Shown: positions 24,471 to 33,622 of the stretch, piece by piece | How the letters are laid out: each line of letters opens with the position of its first letter | Position numbering within the stretch: the stretch's first letter is position 1 | Assembly: GCA_018333785.1 (NCBI GenBank) | Contig: JAGXSU010000061.1 | Span: forward strand, 1-64,000 | DNA length: 64,000 bases | Direction: 5' to 3' | DNA from: Methylomicrobium sp. | GTDB taxonomy: Bacteria; Pseudomonadota; Gammaproteobacteria; Methylococcales; Methylomonadaceae | Position numbers and translations under genes: made by a program | Notes under the pieces: generated by a model | The model's input: only the letters and a program-made list of their open reading frames with translations | Databases searched by the model: none | Told to the model about the DNA's origin: nothing

Positions 24471-25511
24471 TTAATCGGCACTGATACCGGCTTGCTCAAA
24501 AGTTGCCATTTCATTATGCAGCTTGCAAGCCATTTGTAAAACGGGCACCGCAACCAACGCGCCGCTGCCCTCTCCCAAACGCATGTCCAAATTAAGTAGA
24601 GGTCGTGCGTTCAAAAATGCCAATACCCGCTGATGCCCGAGTTCCTGCGAAACATGTCCATAAAAAAACCATTCCGCACACTCCGGAGCCATTTCAATAG
24701 CAATCAATGCCGCAACGGTACTGATAAACCCGTCAACTAAAACAGGCATCCGCTGTTGAGCCGCTCTGATGTAGGCTCCGGTCAACGCGGCGATCTCAAA
24801 ACCACCCAAACATCTCAGCAGATCCAAAGGAGAATGAAGTGCTGGCAAATGCAGCGCCAATGCTTCGCTTATCACTACTGCTTTTCTATGGATACCCACC
24901 GCATCCAGCCCAGTCCCAGCCCCTGTCAAATCGTGCGGACTGAGCTTTAGCACCGCAGCAGCCAAAGCGCTGGCACTGGTCGTATTACCTATGCCCATTT
25001 CGCCGCCTATGAACAAATGCACTTGTCGTAGAACCGCTCTGTCCACTGCGCTTTTTCCTGCGTTTAATGCCACTTCCAACTGCGCATGCGTCATGGCCGG
25101 TTGCACCGCAAAATTTGCCGTCCCCGGACCCGCCCTGTCCACGATTAAGCCGGTCAGATCCAGGGGAGCGCGCAGCCCCGTATCGACCACCTCAAAACAA
25201 GCCCCCAAATGGCGAGCCAACACGTTAGCTGTCGCGCCGCCGTTCACAAAATTAATCACCATTTGCCCAGTCACTTCCTGAGGGAAAGCCGACACACCGG
25301 CCTCGGCAATGCCGTGATCGGCAGCAAAAACCGTGACCTGAACCGATTCGATCATAGGCTGTCCGGTTTGCTGCAACGAGGCCAGACGAACGGCTATGTC
25401 TTCCAAAAAACCTAAAGAACCGGGAGGTTTGGTTAATGTTGTCTGTCTGATTCTGGCCTGCTCGGCAAAGGCTTCGCCTCCAGCCTGAATGGGCGCCTTT
25501 AGCCAGTCCAT
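24471..25511 (-). CDS. cobT: nicotinate-nucleotide:dimethylbenzimidazole phosphoribosyltransferase
   Basis: 346 residues. Makes alpha-ribazole phosphate from DMB and NaMN. Family marks: LTKPPGSLGFLEDIAVRLAS, VTVFAADHGIAEAGVSAFPQ, VTGQMVINFVNGGATANVLA, FIGGEMGIGNTTSASALAAA and LGGFEIAALTGAYIRAA. The catalytic Glu region near the C-terminus is MRLGEGSGALVAVPVLQMA. The start overlaps the end of cobU by 13 bases, so cobU-cobT are coupled. With BluB, CobS and CobU this completes lower-ligand activation and attachment. Confidence 0.95.
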   Translation of the reverse strand: MDWLKAPIQAGGEAFAEQARIRQTTLTKPPGSLGFLEDIAVRLASLQQTGQPMIESVQVTVFAADHGIAEAGVSAFPQEVTGQMVINFVNGGATANVLARHLGACFEVVDTGLRAPLDLTGLIVDRAGPGTANFAVQPAMTHAQLEVALNAGKSAVDRAVLRQVHLFIGGEMGIGNTTSASALAAAVLKLSPHDLTGAGTGLDAVGIHRKAVVISEALALHLPALHSPLDLLRCLGGFEIAALTGAYIRAAQQRMPVLVDGFISTVAALIAIEMAPECAEWFFYGHVSQELGHQRVLAFLNARPLLNLDMRLGEGSGALVAVPVLQMACKLHNEMATFEQAGISAD

Positions 25512-26029
25512 TTCAATACCTGCGGCAAACCCGCTGTTACCAGGACAACCTTATCGCAAAGTTGCGCCAGTTGCTGATGCAGGCGCCCTGCTTCATCGAC
25601 AAATCGGCGAGTGCCTTCACCTAGCGGAATAATGCCCGAACCGACCTCGTTACTGACCAGAATCAAATCGCCCGGCAGTTTATCAACACACTCGATCAAC
25701 GCCATAACTTGTTGCTCAAAAAGGGTCTTCTGCACAGTGCCTTTATCATCAAACAAGATATTGCTTAACCACAAGGTCAGGCAATCGACCAAAATACAAT
25801 GTTCATTGCCCGACTGCTCTTTTAATACATCGGCTAATCTAATCGGCTCTTCAACTGTTTTCCAGTGTTGCGGTCGATCAGAACGATGCCTTGCAATACG
25901 CGCCTGCATTTCGTGATCACCCGCGGTAGCCGTTGCGCAGTAAACGACCTGCTTACCTGAAGCCCCGGCACATTGCTCGGCATAACGGCTTTTACCGGAA
26001 CGGGCGCCCCCTAAAATCAGAGTCACCAC
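25499..26029 (-). CDS. cobU: adenosylcobinamide kinase / adenosylcobinamide-phosphate guanylyltransferase
   Basis: 176 residues, bifunctional enzyme of nucleotide-loop assembly. The P-loop is LILGGARSGKSRYAEQ (Gly7-Ser14). HRSDRPQHWKTVEEP carries the guanylylation His region, followed by ILVDCLTLWLSNIL and DLILVSNEVGSGIIPLGEGT. Complete length. It starts two bases before the uspA stop region and overlaps cobT, giving the order uspA-cobU-cobT on the minus strand. Confidence 0.95.
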   Translation of the reverse strand: MVTLILGGARSGKSRYAEQCAGASGKQVVYCATATAGDHEMQARIARHRSDRPQHWKTVEEPIRLADVLKEQSGNEHCILVDCLTLWLSNILFDDKGTVQKTLFEQQVMALIECVDKLPGDLILVSNEVGSGIIPLGEGTRRFVDEAGRLHQQLAQLCDKVVLVTAGLPQVLKWTG

Positions 26030-26031
26030 GC

Positions 26032-26478
26032 CTAATCGTCGTTAAGACGGACAGCCAGCACATCACATTTTGCGTAATGCAGCACGCCGTTGGCTGTAGA
26101 GCCCAACAGCAAAGCCAGGCCATGGCGTCCGTGCGAACCGACCACGATCAAGTCCACCTCATTTTCTTCAGCAACACGCACTATTTCGAGTTTCGGACTG
26201 CCGAATTCCAGCCACTGATTGGAAGCGGGTACGCCCATCTGTCCGGCTAACTTTGTCAGCCTGACTTTGGCCGCTTTCATCAATTCTTCAGTCAAATCGA
26301 TATCAAATGGAATGTCCGGTCCGTACGCGGTATCCATTATCGGCAAATTGTCCACAACATGCAGCAGACTGAGTTTGGCTTTAAAACTGTCGGCCAGCGC
26401 TTTCGCCCGGTCAGCAATCAAGTTGCTGTTGTCCGAAAAATCAGTCGCTAATAGTATATGAGCGTAGTTTTGCATCAT
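26032..26478 (-). CDS. universal stress protein (UspA family)
   Basis: 148 residues of the Usp alpha/beta fold: YAHILLATDFSDNSNLIADR at the N-terminus, LSLLHVVDNLPIMD, and the ATP-binding C-terminal motif VDLIVVGSHGRHGLALLLGS with ANGVLHYAKCDVLAVRL. The G-x2-G-x9-G-S/T pattern is intact, so it is probably an ATP-binding member. It sits six bases after a membrane-protein gene and just before cobU; the link to B12 synthesis is probably positional. Confidence 0.88.
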   Translation of the reverse strand: MMQNYAHILLATDFSDNSNLIADRAKALADSFKAKLSLLHVVDNLPIMDTAYGPDIPFDIDLTEELMKAAKVRLTKLAGQMGVPASNQWLEFGSPKLEIVRVAEENEVDLIVVGSHGRHGLALLLGSTANGVLHYAKCDVLAVRLNDD

Positions 26479-26483
26479 GCCTC

Positions 26484-26999
26484 CTAGAAAGTGGCGGGGG
26501 GCGCTTCAGGGAAAAGTAAGCCTACCAACTGGTAAGAAGCCAGCAGATAAAGAAAAGAAACACCTAAACCGAATAGTAATGATTGTGAAAGCGCATGGCG
26601 AAAAACGTGGCCACTGGCCAGCCAATGCCAAACGATGAATAACACCAGAGTAAACAATGACAGCAGAGTTATATGCCCTGACGCCATGGTCGCAATGCTG
26701 GGTAATGCAAGAAAACTGATGACGGCATCGACGCCTAATAGCGCGCAGGCCGTTTGTTCAAAGCGTTCAGGTTTACCCCAAAAAAACAACAGGACTTTAC
26801 TGAAGGCCAATATTACAAAAACACCTAACAGTATTTGCAGCAGTGAATCACTGAACGTCTCGTTGATTCTCAAAACCAGAAAGCTGACCACCGAATAAAG
26901 CAGGATCAAACGAAATAACAAGCCTTGGGTATAAGGAATGTCCTGTGGTCCCTTTTTAAGCAGGGCAATATTGAATAACAGCTTTAACCACTCGTACAT
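26484..26999 (-). CDS. hypothetical multi-pass membrane protein
   Basis: 171 residues with about five hydrophobic segments (RLILLYSVVSFLVL, ILLGVFVILAFSKVLLFFW, CALLGVDAVISFLAL, ITLLSLFTLVLFIVWHWL, QSLLFGLGVSFLYLLASYQL). The pattern resembles Yip1-like small membrane proteins, but I cannot assign a family. It overlaps the ABC-F gene by 16 bases and precedes uspA by five, so it is within that transcript. Confidence 0.6.
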   Translation of the reverse strand: MYEWLKLLFNIALLKKGPQDIPYTQGLLFRLILLYSVVSFLVLRINETFSDSLLQILLGVFVILAFSKVLLFFWGKPERFEQTACALLGVDAVISFLALPSIATMASGHITLLSLFTLVLFIVWHWLASGHVFRHALSQSLLFGLGVSFLYLLASYQLVGLLFPEAPPATF

Positions 27000-28888
27000 G
27001 CCTCTTGCGCCTCTTCAAGTTTACTTTCCGCCGTCAACCAGGCTTCCTCCGCACGCGACAAATCTCTGTCGACCTGCGCCTTTTGTTCCAACAACTGCTT
27101 CAAACGATTTTTTTCAGTCTCCTGGTAAATCGCAGGATCGGCCAATTGCTGTTCAATCAGAAATTGCTGTTGATGCAATTTTTCTACCGTCTGTTCCGCC
27201 CGTTTTATGGCATCGACTAATGGTTTGAGCTTGTGCCTGCGCTCGGCGTCCTGCTTTCTTTGATCTTTTCTGGATACGTTAACGACATTGCCAGCCTGCG
27301 AAGGCTCTTCCTCGCCTTTTTTCTGGTCCGTCAGCCATTGACGATAGTCGTCCAGATCACCATCAAACGCTTGCACAGCACCATTGGCTACCAACAGCAG
27401 AGAGTCAGTGACCGAGCGCAGCAAATGACGGTCATGCGAGACGATGACCATGGCACCCTGATAATCTTGCAAGGCGACACTCAGGGCATGGCGCATTTCC
27501 AGATCCAAATGGTTAGTAGGCTCGTCCAGCAGCAGCAGATTTGGATTTTGATAAACCAGAAGAGCCAGCACCAAACGCGCCTTTTCCCCTCCGGAAAACG
27601 GCTCTACCGCTTCCATGACTTTATCGCCCTGAAAATCGAAGCCGCCCAAATAATTGCGCAGCTCTTTTTCAGTCGCTCGCTTATCCAGCGCTTGCAAATG
27701 CCATAGCGGACTCTGATCCACGCGCAATTGCTCGAGTTGATGCTGGGCAAAATAGCCTATTTTGAGCATATCGGAGATCAGCAATTGCCCTGCAACCGGC
27801 TGCATTTGGCCAGCCAGCACTTTAATCAAACTTGATTTACCGGCTCCGTTAGGTCCCAACAAACCGATGCGGTCGCCAGGAGAAAGGGTTAAATCAACAT
27901 TTTCGATAATGATTTTATCGCCGTAACCAATAGCCGCCTGCTTTAGATTGACGAGCGGGTTGGGCATTTTATCGGGTTTGGCAAATGTAAAATGGAACGG
28001 TGAATCCACATGCGCTTGAGCAATCAGCTCCATTCGCTCCAGCGACTTGATCCGGCTTTGCGCCTGTTTGGCTTTGGTTGCCTGGGCTCTGAAGCGATCA
28101 ACAAAACTTTGTATATGGGCAATTTCCCGCTGTTGTTTTTCAAAAGCCGCTTGCTGCTGAGATAATTTTTCCGCTCGCATGCGTTCAAAATCAGAATAAT
28201 TGCCGGTATAAATTTCAGCTTTATTGCTTTCGATATGAATAATGTGATCGGTAATACTGTCCAGAAAATCCCGGTCATGGGAAATCAGCACCAGCGTCCC
28301 CGGATATTTACACAGCCAGTCCTGCAGCCAAATTACGGCATCCAGATCAAGATGGTTGGTGGGCTCGTCCAATAACAACAGGTCCGACCGGCACATCAGC
28401 GCTTGAGCCAGATTCAGTCTCATCCGCCAGCCACCGGAAAACGAGCTGACCGGATTATTGAGCTGCCCCGGTAAAAAGCCCAGTCCGTTCATCAGCCTCG
28501 AGGCGCGCACCTGTGCGGTATAACCACCGATATGGTCCAGCGCGCCGTGCAGTTCTGCCAGTTTGATGCCGTCGTTAAGTTGCTCGACTTCCGCCAGACG
28601 CTTTTCCAGCCGCCGTAATTCTTTATCGCCGTCGATGACATAATCGATTGCCGAGGAACTGACACCTGGCGTTTCCTGAGCCACATGCGCTATTTCCAGA
28701 TTTGGCGGCATCGAAAAATCACCTTCATCCGGATGCAACTCGTCTCTAAGCAAAGCAAACAAGCTGGACTTACCCACCCCGTTGGCACCGGTCAATCCGA
28801 TTTTCTGACCGCGGTGCAGCGTAAAAGAGGCGCCGGAAAACAAGACTCGCGCGCCCCGTCTTAGAGCCACATTTCTAAAATTCAGCAT
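26984..28888 (-). CDS. ABC-F family ATPase (Uup/YheS-like)
   Basis: 634 residues with two ABC cassettes and no membrane domain. Walker A sites GLTGANGVGKSSLFALL and GLLGPNGAGKSSLIKVL, ABC signatures SSFSGGWRMRLNLAQAL and EPFSGGEKARLVLALLVY, and Walker B sites LLLDEPTNHLDLDAVIWL and LLLLDEPTNHLDLEMR are all intact. The linker is charged and the C-terminal 90 residues form a coiled coil (AEQTVEKLHQQQFLIEQQL). ABC-F proteins act on the ribosome in translation quality or antibiotic resistance. Length and tail resemble YheS more than Uup, but I cannot separate them with certainty. Confidence 0.9.
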   Translation of the reverse strand: MLNFRNVALRRGARVLFSGASFTLHRGQKIGLTGANGVGKSSLFALLRDELHPDEGDFSMPPNLEIAHVAQETPGVSSSAIDYVIDGDKELRRLEKRLAEVEQLNDGIKLAELHGALDHIGGYTAQVRASRLMNGLGFLPGQLNNPVSSFSGGWRMRLNLAQALMCRSDLLLLDEPTNHLDLDAVIWLQDWLCKYPGTLVLISHDRDFLDSITDHIIHIESNKAEIYTGNYSDFERMRAEKLSQQQAAFEKQQREIAHIQSFVDRFRAQATKAKQAQSRIKSLERMELIAQAHVDSPFHFTFAKPDKMPNPLVNLKQAAIGYGDKIIIENVDLTLSPGDRIGLLGPNGAGKSSLIKVLAGQMQPVAGQLLISDMLKIGYFAQHQLEQLRVDQSPLWHLQALDKRATEKELRNYLGGFDFQGDKVMEAVEPFSGGEKARLVLALLVYQNPNLLLLDEPTNHLDLEMRHALSVALQDYQGAMVIVSHDRHLLRSVTDSLLLVANGAVQAFDGDLDDYRQWLTDQKKGEEEPSQAGNVVNVSRKDQRKQDAERRHKLKPLVDAIKRAEQTVEKLHQQQFLIEQQLADPAIYQETEKNRLKQLLEQKAQVDRDLSRAEEAWLTAESKLEEAQEACTSG

Positions 28889-28933
28889 ATCGTTACCGTT
28901 TCAGGCACCGCAAAACAATCAAACATAATTCCC

Positions 28934-29455
28934 TTATCCTAAACGATCGAGCATTTTTTCAGCTTGTTCGGCGAATTCATCCAGATTGCCTTTTTTTACC
29001 GTTTCTCTGGGAATCACCAATGCGGTATTCAATCCGATGTAAATAAAAACATACCGGTCGCTCTTTTCAACTCTGATTACCTCATTCCAAGGCATGGTAT
29101 TTTTGCCGCTAGGCGACTTTTCAAGCAATCCTTTAGGGTCCAGCGTCAAAGTATAAGTGCCAAACATCTGCGATTTCTCTTTATAGGTGTAATTGGTGAG
29201 AATCTGGCGGCGAAAATCCAGCAACAAAATTTTGGGTGATAACCAAGCCCACAAAATAGACAAAACGACAACATAGGAAGCCGCCCGAATGTCGCCGTAA
29301 TAAAAGTAATAAAAGGCGCCTATGATGAACATAACGCCGGGCACTATCAGCCGATTCTTTTTCAAGTTATGTTGAATGTCATCGGAGTTCAAATATTGCA
29401 TTTCATTGAAGTGGATTAAATCTTCCTCCCGGAATTCGTATTCGATTTCAAACAT
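28934..29455 (-). CDS. YcxB-like membrane protein
   Basis: 173 residues. The N-terminal acidic segment EIEYEFREEDLIHFNEMQYL is followed by two membrane helices (VPGVMFIIGAFYYFYYG, ASYVVVLSILWAWLSPKIL), then a soluble YcxB-like beta domain with GTYTLTLDPKGLLEKSPSGK, TMPWNEVIRVEKSDRYVFIY and LVIPRETV. The family is widespread and uncharacterised. It stands alone, 45 bases upstream of the ABC-F start on the same strand. Confidence 0.7.
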   Translation of the reverse strand: MFEIEYEFREEDLIHFNEMQYLNSDDIQHNLKKNRLIVPGVMFIIGAFYYFYYGDIRAASYVVVLSILWAWLSPKILLLDFRRQILTNYTYKEKSQMFGTYTLTLDPKGLLEKSPSGKNTMPWNEVIRVEKSDRYVFIYIGLNTALVIPRETVKKGNLDEFAEQAEKMLDRLG

Positions 29456-29624
29456 GACTGTGTTTATATAAAGTTAAAAGTTCAATTGAAAACAAGGAAA
29501 ATCGCATCCGGGCTTTAGCCTATCAGCGTTGATCCAAATAAAAAGAGGTTTTTTACGAACGGCTGATTGATTATCAAGCAGCTCATCACTGCGAGCAAAA
29601 AACCGCGGCATGATCAGTAGCGCC

Positions 29625-30932
29625 CTAATGCATTTTGATTTTGGCATGAGCACCGCGGCGAAACAGATTCGATAAAGTCAGCATGGCGGTTCTGAAATAG
29701 CCGTGGATCGCGACTTGATGCATCTTATACAAGGACAAATAAACCAGCCTCGCTATAAAACCGCCTATGGTTACCGAGCCGATGAGATTGCCCATCAGGT
29801 TGCCTACCGTAGAATATTTTCCCAGCGAAACCAGTGAGCCGTAATCCAGATAGACATATTTGACCGGCGGCTTGCCTTGCAGGCGGTTGATGATGGTTTT
29901 AGCCAGCGTTGTTGCCTGCTGATGAGCCGCCTGAGCTCGCGGAGGAACATTATGCTCATGACCGGCCCAAGGACAGGCCGCACAATCGCCCAATGCAAAA
30001 ATATCAGTATCAGACGACTGCAAATACTCATCGACCATCAGCTGATTGATCCGGTTTGTTTCCAGGCCATCCAGTTGATGCATCCAGTCTGGCGCCTTGA
30101 TACCGGCCGCCCAGACTTTCATATCTGCGGCTATAAACTCACCGTCGTGCGTTTCAATCCCGTCCTTGGTAACCTCAACAACTCGTCGGCCCAGTTTAAG
30201 ATCAATATTCAATTTGACCAGTTGCTGCTGCGTTGAAATGGCCAGCTTGGGGGGCAATGCAGGCAGCAATTGTGTCGCTGCTTCAATAATCGTAATGTTA
30301 ACGGCGCCAGCCTGATCCATGCCATACACGGCGAGCAAGTGCGTCACTTCGTGCAATTCTGCCGAGAGTTCCACGCCTGTAGCACCCGCACCTACGATGG
30401 CTATGGACAACGGTTTATCAATTGAGGCGCTGCGACTGACATGGCGGCGAATGTAGAGTTCGACCAATTGCTTCTGAAATCTGAACGCTTGCGAGGTCGA
30501 ATCCAGAAACATGCAATGCTCATCGACGCCTTTGATGTTAAAGGTATTGCTGACACTGCCTACCGCCATGACCAGCGTATCGTAGGTGAATGTCCGGCTG
30601 GGTATCAGTTCTTCACCACTCTGGCTGAAAGTTGGGCTGACATACACTTCCTTTTTTTCGCGGTTTAAGCCTTCCATTCTGCCCAACCGGAAACGAAAGC
30701 CGTTGCGATGAGCCTGCGCCAGATATTCGACTTGTTCTGTTTCATCCAGGGTTCCGGCCGCGACTTCGTGCAACAGCGGTTTCCAGATGTGCGTCGACGA
30801 AGCATCGATAAGATAAATTTCAGCCAGACCTTTTTTGCCTAATTTTTGACCCAAACGGGTTGCCAACTCAAGACCGCCCGCGCCGCCTCCCACAATTACG
30901 ATTTTATGCCTGCCTTCATTTGTGTCAGTCAT
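29625..30932 (-). CDS. ndh: type II NADH:quinone oxidoreductase (NDH-2)
   Basis: About 435 residues, starting MTDTNEGRHKIVIVGGGAGG. Two Rossmann motifs are visible: FAD site IVIVGGGAGGLELATRLG and NADH site IAIVGAGATGVELSAELHEV. Further marks are HIWKPLLHEVAAGTLD, VMAVGSVSNTFNIKG and the FAD site DIFALGDCAACPWAG. The C-terminal region (VTIGGFIARLVYLSLYKMHQ) suits a membrane-bound amphipathic anchor. It oxidises NADH without proton pumping. I chose 30932 because GGGGGAG lies just upstream; an ATG at 30959 lies inside the end of the SPFH gene. Confidence 0.9.
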   Translation of the reverse strand: MTDTNEGRHKIVIVGGGAGGLELATRLGQKLGKKGLAEIYLIDASSTHIWKPLLHEVAAGTLDETEQVEYLAQAHRNGFRFRLGRMEGLNREKKEVYVSPTFSQSGEELIPSRTFTYDTLVMAVGSVSNTFNIKGVDEHCMFLDSTSQAFRFQKQLVELYIRRHVSRSASIDKPLSIAIVGAGATGVELSAELHEVTHLLAVYGMDQAGAVNITIIEAATQLLPALPPKLAISTQQQLVKLNIDLKLGRRVVEVTKDGIETHDGEFIAADMKVWAAGIKAPDWMHQLDGLETNRINQLMVDEYLQSSDTDIFALGDCAACPWAGHEHNVPPRAQAAHQQATTLAKTIINRLQGKPPVKYVYLDYGSLVSLGKYSTVGNLMGNLIGSVTIGGFIARLVYLSLYKMHQVAIHGYFRTAMLTLSNLFRRGAHAKIKMH

Positions 30933-30945
30933 CGCTCCCCCTAAA

Positions 30946-31836
30946 TCATTTACCTGCATTGGGTAAATTTAGAATCAGTCCGTCCGTTTTATCCCCCATA
31001 AACGTTCGAGGATAAGCGCCGTCCCATTTTTGAACTGCATTATAACGAATCAATTCCGTCGTGACCGATTTTGCTAACAATTGGTTGGCCTCAGCCTGCG
31101 CATGAGCTTCCTTGATAATCCGATACGCTTCTGCATCGGCTTCTGTCCGTTTGGCATTCGCATCAGCGATGGCAGCCATCTCTCTGGCCTCCGCTTTTTT
31201 GACCTCTTGCTGAGCCTGTTGCTCAACAATTTTTAACTGGGCTTTTTCCCGTTCCAGCTGTTCCTGACGTTCCTTGGTTTGAATGACGGCTGTTGTCACA
31301 ACATCCGGCAGCGTAATATCCCGAAACAAAACCGCTTTGATAACCAGACCTTTGGGCTCAAGGTACTCTTTTAGCCCCTCTTCCATATAGCTCTGTAAAG
31401 CCTGCTGAACATTATCCTGATAAAAATCCTGTGATTGCGTTACGGTTTTACCTGCCTCTCGCAATAATGAACGGACTTTGGGCGAAATATGTTTATCAAC
31501 GACATCATTCAATTGCCCTGTTTCCTGCAAAATTTCAGGCGTTTTTTGAGCCTGCAACTGGAAAGTGATTGAAATATCCATGGAGGTTTTTAACTTATCC
31601 TGAGAGGGCACCTGAACTTTTTCCCAGGTGTACGTTAATTGCCGCAAATCGAAACTGACAAAATTCAATAAAGGATTAACGATATGCAAGCCTTCACCGT
31701 AAGGTTCCGGCTGAACCCGGCCAAACAATGTCGCCACTTTATTATGTCCAGGCTCTACTGTCGTATAAGAATTCAAGACCACGAGCAACCCCAATAACAA
31801 GCCGGCACCATAGCCCAAGTAACTCAGTTTTATCAT
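30946..31836 (-). CDS. SPFH/prohibitin-family membrane protein
   Basis: About 296 residues starting MIKLSYLGYGAGLLLGLLVV with one N-terminal membrane anchor, then a prohibitin-type PHB domain: TTVEPGHNKVATLFGRVQPE, EGLHIVNPLLNFVSFDLRQ, SQDKLKTSMDISITFQL and VIKAVLFRDITLPDVV. A long charged coiled coil follows (QEQLEREKAQLKIVEQQAQQ to EAHAQAEANQLL). SPFH proteins assemble ring-like membrane scaffolds. AGGA precedes the ATG at 31836; an upstream ATG at 31863 is possible. The ndh gene starts 14 bases after its stop, so the two are probably cotranscribed. Confidence 0.85.
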   Translation of the reverse strand: MIKLSYLGYGAGLLLGLLVVLNSYTTVEPGHNKVATLFGRVQPEPYGEGLHIVNPLLNFVSFDLRQLTYTWEKVQVPSQDKLKTSMDISITFQLQAQKTPEILQETGQLNDVVDKHISPKVRSLLREAGKTVTQSQDFYQDNVQQALQSYMEEGLKEYLEPKGLVIKAVLFRDITLPDVVTTAVIQTKERQEQLEREKAQLKIVEQQAQQEVKKAEAREMAAIADANAKRTEADAEAYRIIKEAHAQAEANQLLAKSVTTELIRYNAVQKWDGAYPRTFMGDKTDGLILNLPNAGK

Positions 31837-31917
31837 CTCAATTTCCTGATTTTTATTAAGCATAAGAGATCAAACTGTAATACTATGTGCACAAATTCAC
31901 CCTGACGATTGAATGCT

Positions 31918-32259
31918 ATGCGCCCGTTGATCTTGTTAAGTCTGCTTGTCTATCCGGCTTTTTTGCTGGCGGTGCCACCGCCTATTCTGGACTCTGTTCC
32001 GGAACCACCTGAACCGCCCATGCCGGTTGAAAGCGGCGAAGTCATGGAGCCGGATATTACAATTATTCGTAAGGGAAAAAAAACGATACAAGAATACCGC
32101 ATAAACGGCCAGCTTTACATGGTTAAAGTAATACCTGATGTTGGACCGGCTTATTATCTGATCGATACCGATCGTGATGGCAATATGGATGTACGGGGAA
32201 CTGATTTGGACCGTGAAGGAATCAATATCAATCAGTGGAAGATTTTTGAATGGAATTGA
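31918..32259 (+). CDS. DUF2782 family secreted or lipoprotein-like small protein
   Basis: About 113 residues. A signal peptide (MRPLILLSLLVYPAFLLA) is followed by a Pro-rich stretch (VPEPPEPPMPVES) and the compact DUF2782 domain: EPDITIIRKGKKTIQEYRIN, LYMVKVIPDVGPAYYLIDTD, with an EF-like acidic run DTDRDGNMD. Probably periplasmic; function unknown. The ATG at 31918 is preferred to a TTG at 31909. It is divergent from the SPFH gene across an 81-base spacer that must hold both promoters. Confidence 0.75.
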   Translation: MRPLILLSLLVYPAFLLAVPPPILDSVPEPPEPPMPVESGEVMEPDITIIRKGKKTIQEYRINGQLYMVKVIPDVGPAYYLIDTDRDGNMDVRGTDLDREGININQWKIFEWN

Positions 32260-32304
32260 TCAATTTTTGCTATTCGCCCGCTTGGAATCGAGGGTGTAGG
32301 TGAC

Positions 32305-32324
32305 TGAAAAGGCTTCTGCAACAG
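32305..32324 (+). repeat. 20-bp dispersed repeat, copy 1 of 2
   Basis: TGAAAAGGCTTCTGCAACAG occurs here and again at 56203-56222, both in intergenic DNA and both followed shortly by GATG. The copies have different flanks. The second copy is followed by TTGCAGAGAG, which can pair with CTTCTGCAAC. Probably the conserved part of a short non-coding repeat family. Confidence 0.5.
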
Positions 32325-32544
32325 GGATGGTTTGATGCGTCCATTGAGATCAAGCGCCTGTACCTCATAAAACAGAAGAGAGGGAGCAGATATCAATTGT
32401 ATTTTATTAATTATCCAGATAATTCCGATTCAATTATTCAGCGCAAATTAGGTGATAGACGTAACCCAACTGATAATCTTCTCGGAAGTTGAATACTTCG
32501 ATTGTGGGGTTGGGCTCACCTAATTAACCCTTGAATAAATTACC

Positions 32545-33399
32545 TCAAAATAAATCATTGGCCATAGACAGGAATTTATTGAATTTTGCGCCCAGTTTTT
32601 CGTAGACCTCATTATAGTATTGAGGATCGACAGCCAATTCAGTAAGGCGCGGCTCATTGGGCAATGTTTCAAGGCCATCAAATAAATGCTGCACCGCCTG
32701 AACAACGCAACCCACCAGCGTTGAAACCTGCCAAAATTCCTCGTGATATGCAGCTTCGTTGTGGTGGCCCATCGCAACCACAAACACTTTTGGCAATCCC
32801 CAGGCATTGCCGACCAGTGAACCGATTTCACAGTAGTCTGTTTTTGCTTTAAGCCGCAATGCATCCATAATGTTCAGGTTATCATGGCTGACAGCCTGAA
32901 AAGCTTCATGCGTTTCTTTGGGCATCACGTCGGCCAAACACAGCAAGCCCAAGTTGTGCAGAAGACCCGCTGTCTGGGCCGTTTGATGAAACATCGCGTT
33001 TTTTTCGTAGCCCGACACACCGGCGGCTAATAAACGGGAACCTTCCGCTACCAGCATGCTACTGGCCCAAAACTGCTTTAAGTCGAAAGCGGGACAATTG
33101 GCTGTATTAAACGGCGCAATAACGGCCAAGCCCAGACTGACGCTACGCACAACATTTAAGCCTAAGCGGGCGCACGCATTTTCAACCGTCAGAACCGGTA
33201 TTACCGGCGCTGCCCAGGCTGAATTGGCTAAAGCCAGCAAACGCGCGGCGATACTGGGGTGTTGATTGACAACAATGGATAGTTCCCGAAAACCGATATC
33301 TTCGCTGGTAAGCGCTTTTATCAGTTGCAATGCAGAATTGGGTAACACCGGAATTCTCAGGTGATGCGCAATGTGTTCTGCTACAGGATTATTTTCCAT
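32545..33399 (-). CDS. HDOD-domain signalling protein
   Basis: 284 residues made almost entirely of an HDOD domain: RIPVLPNSALQLIKALTSED, LSIVVNQHPSIAARLLALAN, ACARLGLNVVRSVSLGLAVI, FWASSMLVAEGSRLLAAG, QTAGLLHNLGLLCLADVMP and VVAMGHHNEAAYHEEFW. HDOD proteins are degenerate HD-hydrolase folds used as scaffolds in regulation of motility, two-component output and DNA repair. The HD catalytic pair is replaced (HN in LLHNLG), as is normal for the family. It is monocistronic by spacing. Confidence 0.88.
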   Translation of the reverse strand: MENNPVAEHIAHHLRIPVLPNSALQLIKALTSEDIGFRELSIVVNQHPSIAARLLALANSAWAAPVIPVLTVENACARLGLNVVRSVSLGLAVIAPFNTANCPAFDLKQFWASSMLVAEGSRLLAAGVSGYEKNAMFHQTAQTAGLLHNLGLLCLADVMPKETHEAFQAVSHDNLNIMDALRLKAKTDYCEIGSLVGNAWGLPKVFVVAMGHHNEAAYHEEFWQVSTLVGCVVQAVQHLFDGLETLPNEPRLTELAVDPQYYNEVYEKLGAKFNKFLSMANDLF

Positions 33400-33622
33400 A
33401 TTTGGCCTTAAATCCCACTATCCGTATATCTTAATAAAAGCAGCAAGACCGATTTTTCGGAGAATCGTCTTGGAACCGGGTCATTCAGCAAGCCAATAAT
33501 CGTCATCTAAACACACTGTTCCAGTAAAAAATGAAAGGTCATCAAACCGGCTACCATCCTGAGACAAGCCCAGAATGGCCGGAGTTACTTTTACCTGTCA
33601 AAATAGAATTGACGGCATAAGC